A stretch of DNA of 31,963 bases from contig CAZCXH010000043.1 of NCBI GenBank assembly GCA_964502525.1, positions 1 to 31,963 of the forward strand. The letters run 5' to 3'. Position 1 is the first letter of the stretch, and every line of letters begins with the position of its first letter. Made by a program: the position numbers and the translations under genes. The notes beneath the pieces were generated by a model. The model ran no database searches. It worked only from the letters and a program-made list of their open reading frames with translations, and was not told the DNA's origin. The DNA is from DATLYB01 sp964502525. GTDB lineage: Bacteria > Bacteroidota > Bacteroidia > Chitinophagales > CAIOSU01. Shown in pieces: positions 22,164-30,744 of the stretch.

Positions 22164-22793
22164 TCAGAACTCCACCTCGACAGAAACAACTCCAAATGGC
22201 TCATCCCAGCCCAGATTGAAAACATACGCGCTCACTGAAAGAAATTTTTCATTAAACCCCAGCGTGATTCCGCGCTGCACATCCAAATCGGTTTCGTACA
22301 GTTTGGTTCGCTGGACGGTAATGCCGAGCCAGAGCCAATCGGCTGGCGAGATAGTCAGCTCCGCCCAGGCGTAGTAAAAATTATTTTCCTTATCGCTGAT
22401 ATCGAAGAGGTACTCACTTTCCGTATAAAGATTGAGCCGCCACCAATTCAACTCCCAAATCAATCCGGGTGCGATGCCGTTTGTATTTCCAAAAGCAACT
22501 CCAGCGATGGGCGTTGCCGAAAACTCCACCTTCCTGCCAACACTGAAGTTGTAGCCTCCGAAAACGGAGCCTGTTTGCAAATCTTCATAATTATAGCGCG
22601 CCTGAAGAAACATGTGCTTGCGCTGAGCAGTGAAAATCGGATTTACATAGACTTCGTTTTCGGGAAGCAAGTAAAAATTTGCCGCTGCCGAAAAAGCCCA
22701 CTCCTTTGATTCCTCCGTTGTATCGGCTACCTGCGATAAACAGGAAAAAACAGAAGACAAAAACAGCGCGGACAATACAACTATCGTTTTCAT
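22164..22793 (-). CDS. Outer-membrane beta-barrel protein, intact paralogue of the 21847-22010 remnant
   Basis: A 209-residue protein with signal peptide MKTIVVLSALFLSSVFSCLS then Q. Nearly all of it is amphipathic beta-strand: WAFSAAANFYLLPENEVYVN, HMFLQARYNYEDL, GSVFGGYNFSVGRKVEFSAT, PGLIWELNWWRLNLYTESEY, NNFYYAWAELTISPADWLWL, ending FGVVSVEVEF with C-terminal Phe, the outer-membrane insertion signal. It resembles small barrels without a named family. The start overlaps the stop of the VIT-like gene by four bases (ATGA), so the two are translationally coupled. This suggests, by inference, a joint role of an outer-membrane barrel and an inner-membrane transporter. Confidence 0.8.
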   Translation of the reverse strand: MKTIVVLSALFLSSVFSCLSQVADTTEESKEWAFSAAANFYLLPENEVYVNPIFTAQRKHMFLQARYNYEDLQTGSVFGGYNFSVGRKVEFSATPIAGVAFGNTNGIAPGLIWELNWWRLNLYTESEYLFDISDKENNFYYAWAELTISPADWLWLGITVQRTKLYETDLDVQRGITLGFNEKFLSVSAYVFNLGWDEPFGVVSVEVEF

Positions 22794-23464
22794 CCTCCCA
22801 GCGCAATTGTAATCGCCACCAATACCGCACCCACCAGCATGGACATGCCGCCCATCAGCACGGGCCGCCAGCCGGTTTTCTTGCCAAGAATAAATCCCGC
22901 GATGAAAAGCAGCACCAACGCGATGGCATTGGATACTCTCAGCGCAATTGCAGCATCTTTCAGAAAGATGAACGGAATCACGGGCGGGAAGGTGGTGATT
23001 ACCACAAGGAAGAAAATGATGAGGAAGCCCTTAATATCGCTCCATGTGAAAAACGCTTTTGGCGGTTCGGGCAGCTTTTTTATTTCGTCACGGAAGTAGG
23101 TGATGTGCTCTTCCTTCGCGATGGATGCAAGCAGCGGATTCATGGCATCCTTCACGATTTTTGCCGCTTCTTCATCCGAAGCTTTGCGCATCGCGCTCAC
23201 CGTTTGCAATCCTTCACCGCGCGAGAAGATGGTTCCCATCAAAAAAAATAGCCCGTCAATCAGTCCCCATGCCACGTTGCAGCCCAGCGCGCCCCACAAA
23301 ATGGTGCCGATTTCTTCCCGACCCTCGGTTGCCACGCTGATGGAGCAGGTGAACGTGAGCACCATAATTAATCCAAATAAAATTTCATTGATTCGGTCGC
23401 CCGTGTCGAGCGGGTCCCCGGATTTATTGACGATACCTCGCCAAAACGATTGGTTTCGGGACAT
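22790..23464 (-). CDS. VIT1/CCC1-family-like membrane protein
   Basis: A 224-residue integral membrane protein. It opens with DRINEILFGLIMVLTFTCSI then GALGCNVAWGLIDGLFFLM (TM1-2, with the GLxDG-type motif of VIT/CCC1), has a cytosolic loop (KASDEEAAKIVKDAMNPLLA, with REEIG before), and three more TMs: IKGFLIIFFLVVITTFPPVI, ALRVSNAIALVLLFIAGFIL, and GGMSMLVGAVLVAITIALGG. About five TM helices in all, as in VIT1/CCC1 proteins, which move Fe2+ or Mn2+ out of the cytoplasm. The metal specificity is not visible. It is the first gene of a pair with the beta-barrel (ATGA overlap), 57 bases downstream of the AI-2E permease gene, on the same strand. Confidence 0.72.
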   Translation of the reverse strand: MSRNQSFWRGIVNKSGDPLDTGDRINEILFGLIMVLTFTCSISVATEGREEIGTILWGALGCNVAWGLIDGLFFLMGTIFSRGEGLQTVSAMRKASDEEAAKIVKDAMNPLLASIAKEEHITYFRDEIKKLPEPPKAFFTWSDIKGFLIIFFLVVITTFPPVIPFIFLKDAAIALRVSNAIALVLLFIAGFILGKKTGWRPVLMGGMSMLVGAVLVAITIALGG

Positions 23465-23521
23465 GATGATGGATGTTAGACTTTAGATGTTAGATTTTAG
23501 GTAAGTGAAACTATTAACCAA

Positions 23522-24550
23522 TCAACTGTGAGCGTCTTTGCCTGGCGGTTTCAAATTTCCCGCATACACATCATAAATATACTTGAGCGAAAGCGACAGG
23601 GGTATCGCGAGTATCGCGCCCAGAGGTCCAAGCACATAACTCCAGAACATCAGCACGACAATCACCATCAGGAATGAAACTTCAAACTCCTTTTGCAGGA
23701 ACCTGGGTTTTACCACATTGTCGAAAATGAGGTTGATGGCATACCATGAGCCGAATACAATGCCTGCGGTGGTGCCGCCCTGGTCGAGCAGCGCAATCAC
23801 CACCGGAGGAATTACAGCAATCAGGAATCCGACCACGGGGATAAAATTCACAAAGAAGAACACCACGCCCCACGTTACGGCAAAATCAACACCGAGAATC
23901 AGCAGCACAATCACGCCTGCAATCCCCTGCAGGAAGCCAATCAGAGCGGTGATGCCGATGAACTTGGTGGTGTTCTTGTTGAGTTCGGAAATGCGGTACA
24001 TGAATGAGCCTTCAGGATAAGATTTTTTCTCCACTGATTTTCTGATAGCTGCAAATTCAACCAGCAGAATGATTACGAGAATCAGAATAAACACTCCGTT
24101 GGCGAGCACGGATGCCATCACGCCCAGGGCAGTGGCGATAATCGCTCCGATTTTCTCAGGGCTTGTGGCGCCCGCTGGGAGCAGGGTGCTTGCATCATAT
24201 CCGCGTTCCTGCAGCTTTTGGGTTAGTCCGGAGAGCATTTCGCTGAGGTGCTCGGAGTAAACCGGAATCTTTTCGCGGATGCCCAGAATTGAATTTCCCA
24301 CGGCTGAAAGCGTGAAGCCGCCCAGCACCAGCACTACCACCAGCGTGATAAGGATGGCGAGTCCCGATGGAATCTTTTTGCTGCTGAGCCAAATCACCAG
24401 CGGGTTGATGCACTGCGCAATCAGGATGGAAAATAATAGAATGTTGAGCGTAGGCGCCACAGCTTTGATGCCGGCAAGAACAATTACGAGGCATGCCGCC
24501 ATCAGCAGAAATTTGAAAATGCCGGAATTTGCAGACTGATTAGTTTCCAT
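23522..24550 (-). CDS. AI-2E family transporter (PF01594-type permease)
   Basis: A 342-residue multi-spanning protein. Eight or so hydrophobic helices follow the family order: FLLMAACLVIVLAGIKAVAP, LFSILIAQCINPLVIWLSSK, LAILITLVVVLVLGGFTLSA, a soluble domain with SEHLSEMLSGLTQKLQERGY, LANGVFILILVIILLVEFAA, then FIGITALIGFLQGIAGVIVL, VFFFVNFIPVVGFLIAVIPP and a final SYVLGPLGAILAIPLSLSLK, the usual closing motif. The family includes TqsA/YdgG-type exporters, but most members have no proved substrate, and the name AI-2E should not be read as quorum sensing. ATG 24550 was chosen; an in-frame ATG 30 bases upstream is possible. Divergent from the Ca2+/H+ exchanger gene. Confidence 0.88.
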   Translation of the reverse strand: METNQSANSGIFKFLLMAACLVIVLAGIKAVAPTLNILLFSILIAQCINPLVIWLSSKKIPSGLAILITLVVVLVLGGFTLSAVGNSILGIREKIPVYSEHLSEMLSGLTQKLQERGYDASTLLPAGATSPEKIGAIIATALGVMASVLANGVFILILVIILLVEFAAIRKSVEKKSYPEGSFMYRISELNKNTTKFIGITALIGFLQGIAGVIVLLILGVDFAVTWGVVFFFVNFIPVVGFLIAVIPPVVIALLDQGGTTAGIVFGSWYAINLIFDNVVKPRFLQKEFEVSFLMVIVVLMFWSYVLGPLGAILAIPLSLSLKYIYDVYAGNLKPPGKDAHS

Positions 24551-24702
24551 ATATTTGGGATGGTTGATAAAGTTGGACAAGATAAAAGTAATTACAGCAT
24601 GAAAAGCGCGTATTGATAATTGTCATTTGCTCAGCACCTGCATTTGCCATTTTCACTCCCGGCTGCAAAATCACTACCTTTCACAAGTCTAATCCGGCAC
24701 CA

Positions 24703-25785
24703 ATGAAAAAAATCTTCTCCATCTACCTGCTTTTTATTTTCATTCCAGTTTCCATTGCGCTTGAGCATTTCAAGCCCGATGCTCACACGCTGATATTTTT
24801 CACGGCAGCGCTCTCCATCATTCCGATTGCCCGGCTGATTAGTCATTCAACCGAAAATCTTGCGCACTATACGGGCGAAGCCATCGGTGGCTTGCTCAAC
24901 GCCACTTTCGGAAATTTCCCGGAACTCATCATTGTGCTCATGGCATTGCGCGCAGGGTTGCATGAAATGGTGCTTGCATCGTTGATTGGCGCAGTGCTTG
25001 CGAACCTGCTGTTTGCACTTGGAGTTTCATTTTTTGTCGGAGGGTTACGTCATCACACGCAGGAGTTCAACCCTGTGAGCGCGCGCGTATATTCCTCCAT
25101 GATGCTGATTGCGGTAATCAGCCTTGTGATACCCAGCGCGTTCAGCCGCTTATTCGGTGGCGAAGATGTGCTGCGCCAGGAATACTTATTAAACATCGGA
25201 CTGGCGGCAGCGCTGCTCATCACTTACGCCTTGTATTTATTCTTCATGATAAAAACGCATCCTGATTTTTTTAAGAGCAGCGAAAAGGAAGATAAAGTTG
25301 AAGAAGAGCATGGGGAACATTGGAGTGTTGGGCGCGCCACCGGCTCTTTAATTGCGGCATCGCTGCTTGCCGCGTACATGAGCGAAATCCTTGTCGGCTC
25401 CGCGGAGGAGACCGGAAAAACAATGGGGATGACTACTGTGTTTATCGGGATGATTATTCTTTCCATAGTGGGCGGTGCTGCGGAAAGCCTCTCCGCCATT
25501 ACCATGGCAGCAAAAAACAAAGTGGACCTGACGATGAGTATTGCGCTGGGAAGCTGCATTCAAATTGCGCTGTTGATTGCGCCATTGACGGTGCTGGCAA
25601 GTTATTTCATGGGTCCGCATCCGCTGAACCTCACGTTTGGCAGAGTGGAACTGGGCGCGCTGTTCCTTGCCGTACTCATGGGCATCGTGGTCGCCAGCGA
25701 TGGCAAATCAAACTGGTACAAAGGTTTCCAGCTTATCATCGTCTATCTGATTATCGCGATATTGTTTTACTTTATGCCCGGATAA
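24703..25785 (+). CDS. Calcium/proton exchanger (CAX/ChaA family)
   Basis: A 360-residue cation antiporter. The two alpha-repeat signatures are both present: GGLLNATFGNFPELIIVLMA in TM helices of the first half (GNxPE, the Glu that binds Ca2+), and GGAAESLSAITMAAKNKVDL in the second half (GGAAE), followed by SIALGSCIQIALLIAPL. About eleven hydrophobic helices can be seen. A central acidic loop (SSEKEDKVEEEHGEHW) lies between the halves, as is usual. I chose ATG 24703 because MKKIFSIYLLFIF begins the first TM; the frame is open from 24613. The enzyme would export Ca2+ using the proton gradient. The PPK2 gene begins 12 bases after its end, so they are in one operon. Confidence 0.93.
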   Translation: MKKIFSIYLLFIFIPVSIALEHFKPDAHTLIFFTAALSIIPIARLISHSTENLAHYTGEAIGGLLNATFGNFPELIIVLMALRAGLHEMVLASLIGAVLANLLFALGVSFFVGGLRHHTQEFNPVSARVYSSMMLIAVISLVIPSAFSRLFGGEDVLRQEYLLNIGLAAALLITYALYLFFMIKTHPDFFKSSEKEDKVEEEHGEHWSVGRATGSLIAASLLAAYMSEILVGSAEETGKTMGMTTVFIGMIILSIVGGAAESLSAITMAAKNKVDLTMSIALGSCIQIALLIAPLTVLASYFMGPHPLNLTFGRVELGALFLAVLMGIVVASDGKSNWYKGFQLIIVYLIIAILFYFMPG

Positions 25786-25797
25786 AAAATCAATCAC

Positions 25798-26709
25798 ATG
25801 GCTAAACCAAGAAAAAACTTCATCAAGTATCTTGAATCGCTTTATGTAAAACCGGAGAAGAAAATTTCTCTTGAAAAAGATTTTCATACAGATTACGACC
25901 ATAAAACCATCAGCAAGGCGGAAGGTGAAAAAATTCTGGAAGAGGGAATCAAAAACCTTGCGGAGCTGCAGGATAAATTATATGCGCATGACCAGTACAG
26001 CGTACTGATTGTGCTGCAGGCGATGGATGCAGCAGGAAAAGACGGAGCCATCAAGCACGTGATGAGCGGGCTGAATCCGCAGGGCGTGAAGGTTACCAGT
26101 TTCAAGGTGCCTTCAAAAACCGAACTCGACCACGACTATTTCTGGCGGCATTACACAGCGCTTCCATCGCGCGGTGAAATCGGGATTTTCAACCGCTCGC
26201 ACTATGAGAATGTGCTGGTAACGCGTGTGCACCCGGAATACATCCTCAACGAAAACCTTCCATCGGTGAAATCGGTGAAGGACATTGATAAAAAGTTCTG
26301 GGAGAAGCGCTATAAACAAATCAGACGGTTTGAAAACAACCTGTATGAAAACGGCACTATTATCCTGAAGTTTTTTCTCCATGTTTCACGCGATGAACAG
26401 AAGAAGCGTTTCATGGAACGCATTGACAACCCTGCCAAGAACTGGAAGTTTTCACTCGCTGACGCGCAGGAGCGCCAGCACTGGAACAAGTATATGGAAG
26501 CGTATGAAGAAATGCTGAGCGCCACTTCACAGCAACATGCGCCCTGGTTTGTGCTGCCAGCGGATGATAAATGGTTCACGCGATTGTGCATCGCTGCGAT
26601 TATTTATTTTCAATTTGAACGGCTAAAACTGAGCTACCCCACTGTGAGCAAGGAACAGAAAGCAAAGCTCCAGGAAGCTAAGAGGCAGTTGCTCAGCGAG
26701 AAGAAATAA
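25798..26709 (+). CDS. Polyphosphate:nucleotide phosphotransferase, PPK2 family
   Basis: A 303-residue cytoplasmic protein of the PPK2 family (TIGR03709-like). The P-loop is VLQAMDAAGKDGAIKHVMSG at residues 72-91 (Walker A AMDAAGKDG), and the Walker B region is SRGEIGIFNRSHYENVLVTR at 124-143. Typical are also the KVTSFKVPSKTELDHDYFWR stretch and the lid residues in FFLHVSRDEQKKRFMERIDN. PPK2 enzymes move phosphate between polyphosphate and nucleotides, making ATP or GTP from polyphosphate. The class (I, II or III) is not clear by eye. It lies between the Ca2+/H+ exchanger (12 bases before) and a SulP transporter (one base after), so all three are one operon. Confidence 0.93.
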   Translation: MAKPRKNFIKYLESLYVKPEKKISLEKDFHTDYDHKTISKAEGEKILEEGIKNLAELQDKLYAHDQYSVLIVLQAMDAAGKDGAIKHVMSGLNPQGVKVTSFKVPSKTELDHDYFWRHYTALPSRGEIGIFNRSHYENVLVTRVHPEYILNENLPSVKSVKDIDKKFWEKRYKQIRRFENNLYENGTIILKFFLHVSRDEQKKRFMERIDNPAKNWKFSLADAQERQHWNKYMEAYEEMLSATSQQHAPWFVLPADDKWFTRLCIAAIIYFQFERLKLSYPTVSKEQKAKLQEAKRQLLSEKK

Positions 26710-26710
26710 C

Positions 26711-28420
26711 ATGGATGAAAGTTCAGCGACCGGCACCGAGAAACTGAAGTGGTGGCAATCCGCCTTGCCAATTACCGAATGGCTGCCAAAGTATAAACTG
26801 TCGCTACTGAGATGGGATGTTGTGGCGGGAATCACACTCGCTGCGTACGCTGTGCCGGTGTCTCTCGCGTATGCAACACTGGCGGGTTTACCTCCGCAGT
26901 TTGGCATCTACTGCTACCTCGTTGCCGGAGTATTTTATGCTGTTCTCGGCTCGTCAAAACAATTGGCAATCGGACCGACCTCAGCCATTTCACTGATGGT
27001 TGGCTCAACGGTGGCGGTGCTCTCAGGCGGTGACCCGTCACGCTGGATTGCGATTGCCGCGCTCACGGCATTTGCGGTTGGAATAATTTCCCTCATCGCT
27101 TATTTATTTAAACTGAGTTCTCTCGTCAATTTCATCAGCGAAACGATTTTGCTGGGATTCAAAGCGGGCGCAGCGTTCACGATTGCCATGACACAGTTGC
27201 CAAAACTGTTTGGCGTAAAAGGCGGGGGAGAATTTTTCTTTGAACGGCTTCATATTCTGATTCAGCAGCTTGGAGAAACCAACCTCACCGTACTCGCTTT
27301 CGGTCTTGTTGCGCTTGCGCTGCTTATCATCGGGGGCAAACTTTTTCCCGGCAGACCGATTGCTCTGATTGTTGTGATAGCTTCCATCGCGGTTGTTTCG
27401 TTCACCGAATTGTCTTCGAATGGAATCAAAATCGCAGGCGAACTGCCGCAGGGACTTCCGCCTTTAGGGAAGCCCGCGCTGGGATTCAGGGATGTGGATG
27501 GAGTTTTAGCATTGGCGCTTGCCTGTTTTTTGCTTGCGTACATTGAATCCATCTCGGCCGCACGCACACTGGCGCTGAAAAATAATTATGCCATCAATCC
27601 ACGGCAGGAACTGCTCGCCCTCGGTGTTGCGAACATCACAACCGCATTCACCAGCGGATTTCCGGTTGCAGGCGGATTGTCGCAATCATCGGTGAATGAC
27701 AAGGCAGGCACGAAAACCCAGCTTGCTTTGGTTGTGTCATCGGTTACGTTGGGCGTATTGCTGCTTTTTTTCACGGGCTTGCTGAAAAACCTTCCCACCG
27801 TTGTACTCGCTGCGGTCGTATTGGACGCGGTAAGCGGACTGGTGAAAATAAAAGAGCTGAAACGCCTGCGCGAGCTCAGCAAGTTTGAGTTTGGCATTGC
27901 GATGATTGCTTTTGCCGGAGTGCTGTTGTTTGGAATTTTGAAAGGTATCCTGCTTGCGGTAATCCTCTCTCTTATATTATTAATAAGGCGCACGGCAAAT
28001 CCGCACGTGGCGGTGCTCGGAAAAATTCCTGGAACGGACCGTTACTCCGATGCCGGACGTAATCCCGACAACATCCTTGTTGATGGAATCATGATATTCC
28101 GCGTTGAAGCTTCCATCATTTATTTCAATGTTGAAAGCGTGAGCGAAGATATTTGGAAACATATCAGAACTGCCGGAGAAAACCTCAGGCTTGTAATTCT
28201 CGACTTGTCCTCATCACCCTATGTGGACGTTTCCGGCACCAACTTTTTACTGCAATTGAACAGCGAACTGAAAAAAAGAAACATCCAGTTGCGCATGGTG
28301 GAAGCCCGCGCTGCTGTGCGCGACATCCTGCGCGAGCAGGAACTGGAAACCGCCACCGGTCCCATCAACCGCAGGATTTCATTGAGTGATGTGGTGGCGG
28401 AGTTTGTGAAGGGGAAGTGA
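26711..28420 (+). CDS. SulP-family anion transporter with STAS domain
   Basis: A 569-residue transporter. The SulP start is typical: WLPKYKLSLLRWDVVAGITL, then AAYAVPVSLAYATLAGLPPQ and FGIYCYLVAGVFYAVLGSSK, QLAIGPTSAISLMVG. Some 10-14 hydrophobic helices run to residue 435. The signature SGFPVAGGLSQSSVNDKAGT of SulP (GGMSRTAVN-type) is clear. The C-terminal STAS domain is at about 455-565 (DGIMIFRVEASIIYFNVESV; LVILDLSSSPYVDVSGTNFL), with the phosphoregulated D-V-S-G-T motif seen in STAS. Sulfate, bicarbonate or other anions could be the substrate; the sequence does not say which. The gene begins one base after PPK2 ends. Confidence 0.92.
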   Translation: MDESSATGTEKLKWWQSALPITEWLPKYKLSLLRWDVVAGITLAAYAVPVSLAYATLAGLPPQFGIYCYLVAGVFYAVLGSSKQLAIGPTSAISLMVGSTVAVLSGGDPSRWIAIAALTAFAVGIISLIAYLFKLSSLVNFISETILLGFKAGAAFTIAMTQLPKLFGVKGGGEFFFERLHILIQQLGETNLTVLAFGLVALALLIIGGKLFPGRPIALIVVIASIAVVSFTELSSNGIKIAGELPQGLPPLGKPALGFRDVDGVLALALACFLLAYIESISAARTLALKNNYAINPRQELLALGVANITTAFTSGFPVAGGLSQSSVNDKAGTKTQLALVVSSVTLGVLLLFFTGLLKNLPTVVLAAVVLDAVSGLVKIKELKRLRELSKFEFGIAMIAFAGVLLFGILKGILLAVILSLILLIRRTANPHVAVLGKIPGTDRYSDAGRNPDNILVDGIMIFRVEASIIYFNVESVSEDIWKHIRTAGENLRLVILDLSSSPYVDVSGTNFLLQLNSELKKRNIQLRMVEARAAVRDILREQELETATGPINRRISLSDVVAEFVKGK

Positions 28421-28458
28421 CTGAAAAAACCTAAACTAAAGGTCAGTATTGGCAGGGG

Positions 28459-30600
28459 TTAGAAGCGCTTTTTGATATATGAAGCCGTTTCTTCGATGTC
28501 CAATTCCTGTGAAGAATTTCCGCTTCGGATATAAAATTTCTTTTGTGCTACACCATTCTTGTCAGCCACTTCGCAATACAGTGGAGACTTTCCCGCTTTA
28601 ATGTCTATCTCACAAATTTCAAGGTCGTTTACAATCGGAAACCGTACATTCAGATTTCTTGCTCCAAACTCTTTCCCAAAAGCGTTATTCACAATGTTTC
28701 TTAAATGCAATTCAAAATGGTCTTTGTTGGCTTCCTTAAAAGTATTGTAATCCGCCTCAAGACCAAGGATGTCCCCTTCATCTGTAACGCCTATCAGGAG
28801 TTTGCCGCCTTCTGAATTACTGAAACCAGAAATAGTTTTAAGGATAACTTCCTCCATCTTTTTGTCAAGCTTGTTTTCTTTCCAGTTCCAACGCATAGTT
28901 GACTTGAATTCGAGGAAGCCATGTTCACCCGATTCAATCATATCTTTTAAATCTACAGTAGTTGAAACGAATACCTGTCCAATTGAAATTGTCTTTAAGA
29001 ACTTATTGAGTTCATCGGCAAGAGTTTCTCTCCTTGCCTCAAGAAACTTTTCGTAGTTCTCTACTTTCCAAAGATTTTCATCTTCCGGTATACTTTGAAG
29101 CTTTAAGGCATTCGGGAAATGCTTTTTAACATTAGCCAAATACACATCGGCAAACATCGCAGACTTTTCCCTGTTTTCTGTTGAGGTAAGAATGGCGCGA
29201 TTGGTAATTTCCTGAGCAATGGCGTAATGGAATTGGTTTTCCATGTCATAAATTCCTGAGTCTCTCAGCACAGAAAAAGCAAAGATGTGGTCTCTTTCCA
29301 GAGTATATTTTTTGCCCATATTCTTTCTAAGCGATAACCCAGTGCCCAAACAAACTGCACCTTTGCTTTTGAAATACCACTTCATTAAGGAAAACAAGGG
29401 ATGGCGAATATCCCTGCCAATAAATTCCGATGCTTTTATTTCCAAAGGTCTTTCTTCATCAATCATTGCAAGCATCGTATCAAAAGGATTTGGATTTTCA
29501 TTGATGATACCAATGTCCTTATCCAGCTTTTGTGGCAACTGACTGATATATCTGAACCTAATTTGCGAATAATAAAACCATTTAATTGACTTTTTAATTT
29601 CTTCTTCGTTCAGCTTTCCATCCGGCTTATTAAAAGCATATGAAATAAGGGGTAATAGTGCATACACAGAATTGATTTCTTCAGTATGGTCAATAAAGGC
29701 TTGACTTTGCAATAAATTACAAACGTAATCGAGCACGGTATTGTCGAGTTTTTTCCATGCTTGCATCAACTTGTCTTTATTATCTGCCGTATGGAGTTTT
29801 TCCATTTTAGAACCCATTTTGTGGGTAACAGCCAGCAAAGCATATACAATAAAATCAAGTTTGAAAACCCAGCCCTGCTTCTCTAAATCCTGTAATTTCT
29901 TTTTGAATAAATCTCTTGCATTCGGCCAATAACCGGAAATCTGCGCCAAAGCCAACTCTGCATCCGTTAAGTTTACCCCACTTGCATTTACTATGTAAAA
30001 AATGTCAATGGCTTCTTTAATGCTAGCTTTTACAGGGATAACTTGTTCTAAAAAATCTCTGTGTTCAATTAGTGCAATTGCTCTGATATTATCAGATATT
30101 ATTGTTTCTCTTTCCCTTGGCAATCGCTCACCATTATTTCGTTTTTCTAATTCATCAGTAATATCCCTGTCCCTCACTTTGCCTTTAAAAATGTCGGTAA
30201 GGTTCACCCAAAGAGGATTATTCTCCATTGTCTTCACTTTATAGTATTCCAATTCAAGCGTTTCTACATTCACATAGAGATTTCTAATGTCGTTTTCAAT
30301 TTCCTTTTCAGTATAGTAAGGCGGGATTTCACCTTTCATCAGCATATAAAGAGTTGTAATACGCTGTTGACCGTCAAGAATGATTTTTACTGCGCCTTTG
30401 TTTTCATCATACTTGTACTTGCCTTTTAATTCGGGAGGATTATTGGTTTCCCAAGTAAGCATTGTACCAGTTGGGTAATCCTTTATTAAAGATGATATAA
30501 GATTTTTCGCATCATTCCTTTTCCAGACATATTCTCGCTGAAAAGCCGGAACGAAAAGCTGATTCTCGTCTATTTTATCTATGATCTGTCTTATTTTCAT
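28459..30600 (-). CDS. DUF262-HNH-AlbA_2 (Schlafen-type) fusion protein, candidate phage defence
   Basis: A 713-residue protein of three modules. (1) DUF262/GmrS-N: FVPAFQREYVWKRNDAKNLI at 16-35, then KIILDGQQRITTLYMLMKG with the key DGQQR at 76-80, and FYIVNASGVNLTDAELALAQ near 201-220. (2) HNH-like nuclease in the DUF1524 manner: YTLERDHIFAFSVL (D437, H438), then ITNRAILTSTENREKS (N467, N476, K479). (3) AlbA_2/Schlafen core at about 557-705: GFLEFKSTMRWN (E564, K566), TISGFSNSEGGKLLIGVTDE then GDILGLE. DUF262 proteins include the type IV restriction enzyme GmrSD and SspE, which act on modified phage DNA; AlbA_2 domains occur in several defence proteins. The fusion implies one self-contained nuclease effector. 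Hand counts on single 60-base lines give about 32-37% GC against about 48% in the SulP gene, consistent with acquisition. No other defence gene is adjacent. Confidence 0.85.
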   Translation of the reverse strand: MKIRQIIDKIDENQLFVPAFQREYVWKRNDAKNLISSLIKDYPTGTMLTWETNNPPELKGKYKYDENKGAVKIILDGQQRITTLYMLMKGEIPPYYTEKEIENDIRNLYVNVETLELEYYKVKTMENNPLWVNLTDIFKGKVRDRDITDELEKRNNGERLPRERETIISDNIRAIALIEHRDFLEQVIPVKASIKEAIDIFYIVNASGVNLTDAELALAQISGYWPNARDLFKKKLQDLEKQGWVFKLDFIVYALLAVTHKMGSKMEKLHTADNKDKLMQAWKKLDNTVLDYVCNLLQSQAFIDHTEEINSVYALLPLISYAFNKPDGKLNEEEIKKSIKWFYYSQIRFRYISQLPQKLDKDIGIINENPNPFDTMLAMIDEERPLEIKASEFIGRDIRHPLFSLMKWYFKSKGAVCLGTGLSLRKNMGKKYTLERDHIFAFSVLRDSGIYDMENQFHYAIAQEITNRAILTSTENREKSAMFADVYLANVKKHFPNALKLQSIPEDENLWKVENYEKFLEARRETLADELNKFLKTISIGQVFVSTTVDLKDMIESGEHGFLEFKSTMRWNWKENKLDKKMEEVILKTISGFSNSEGGKLLIGVTDEGDILGLEADYNTFKEANKDHFELHLRNIVNNAFGKEFGARNLNVRFPIVNDLEICEIDIKAGKSPLYCEVADKNGVAQKKFYIRSGNSSQELDIEETASYIKKRF

Positions 30601-30744
30601 TTTTTCTGTTTTGCCTTACTTAATCTGTGATTCATTTATAGAAACCGTGAAGTAATCGTCCTGCCGGATGAATTCTTTTTGCTCAGTTTGAACTAGTTTA
30701 TCCAGTAGCAAGATATGCCTTTGTTTAAATTGCAATGAAATGTC

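Noticed and set aside
23522..24550. Quorum-sensing export of AI-2
   Set aside because: The family name is historical; no luxS or AI-2 context is present, so no such role is claimed.
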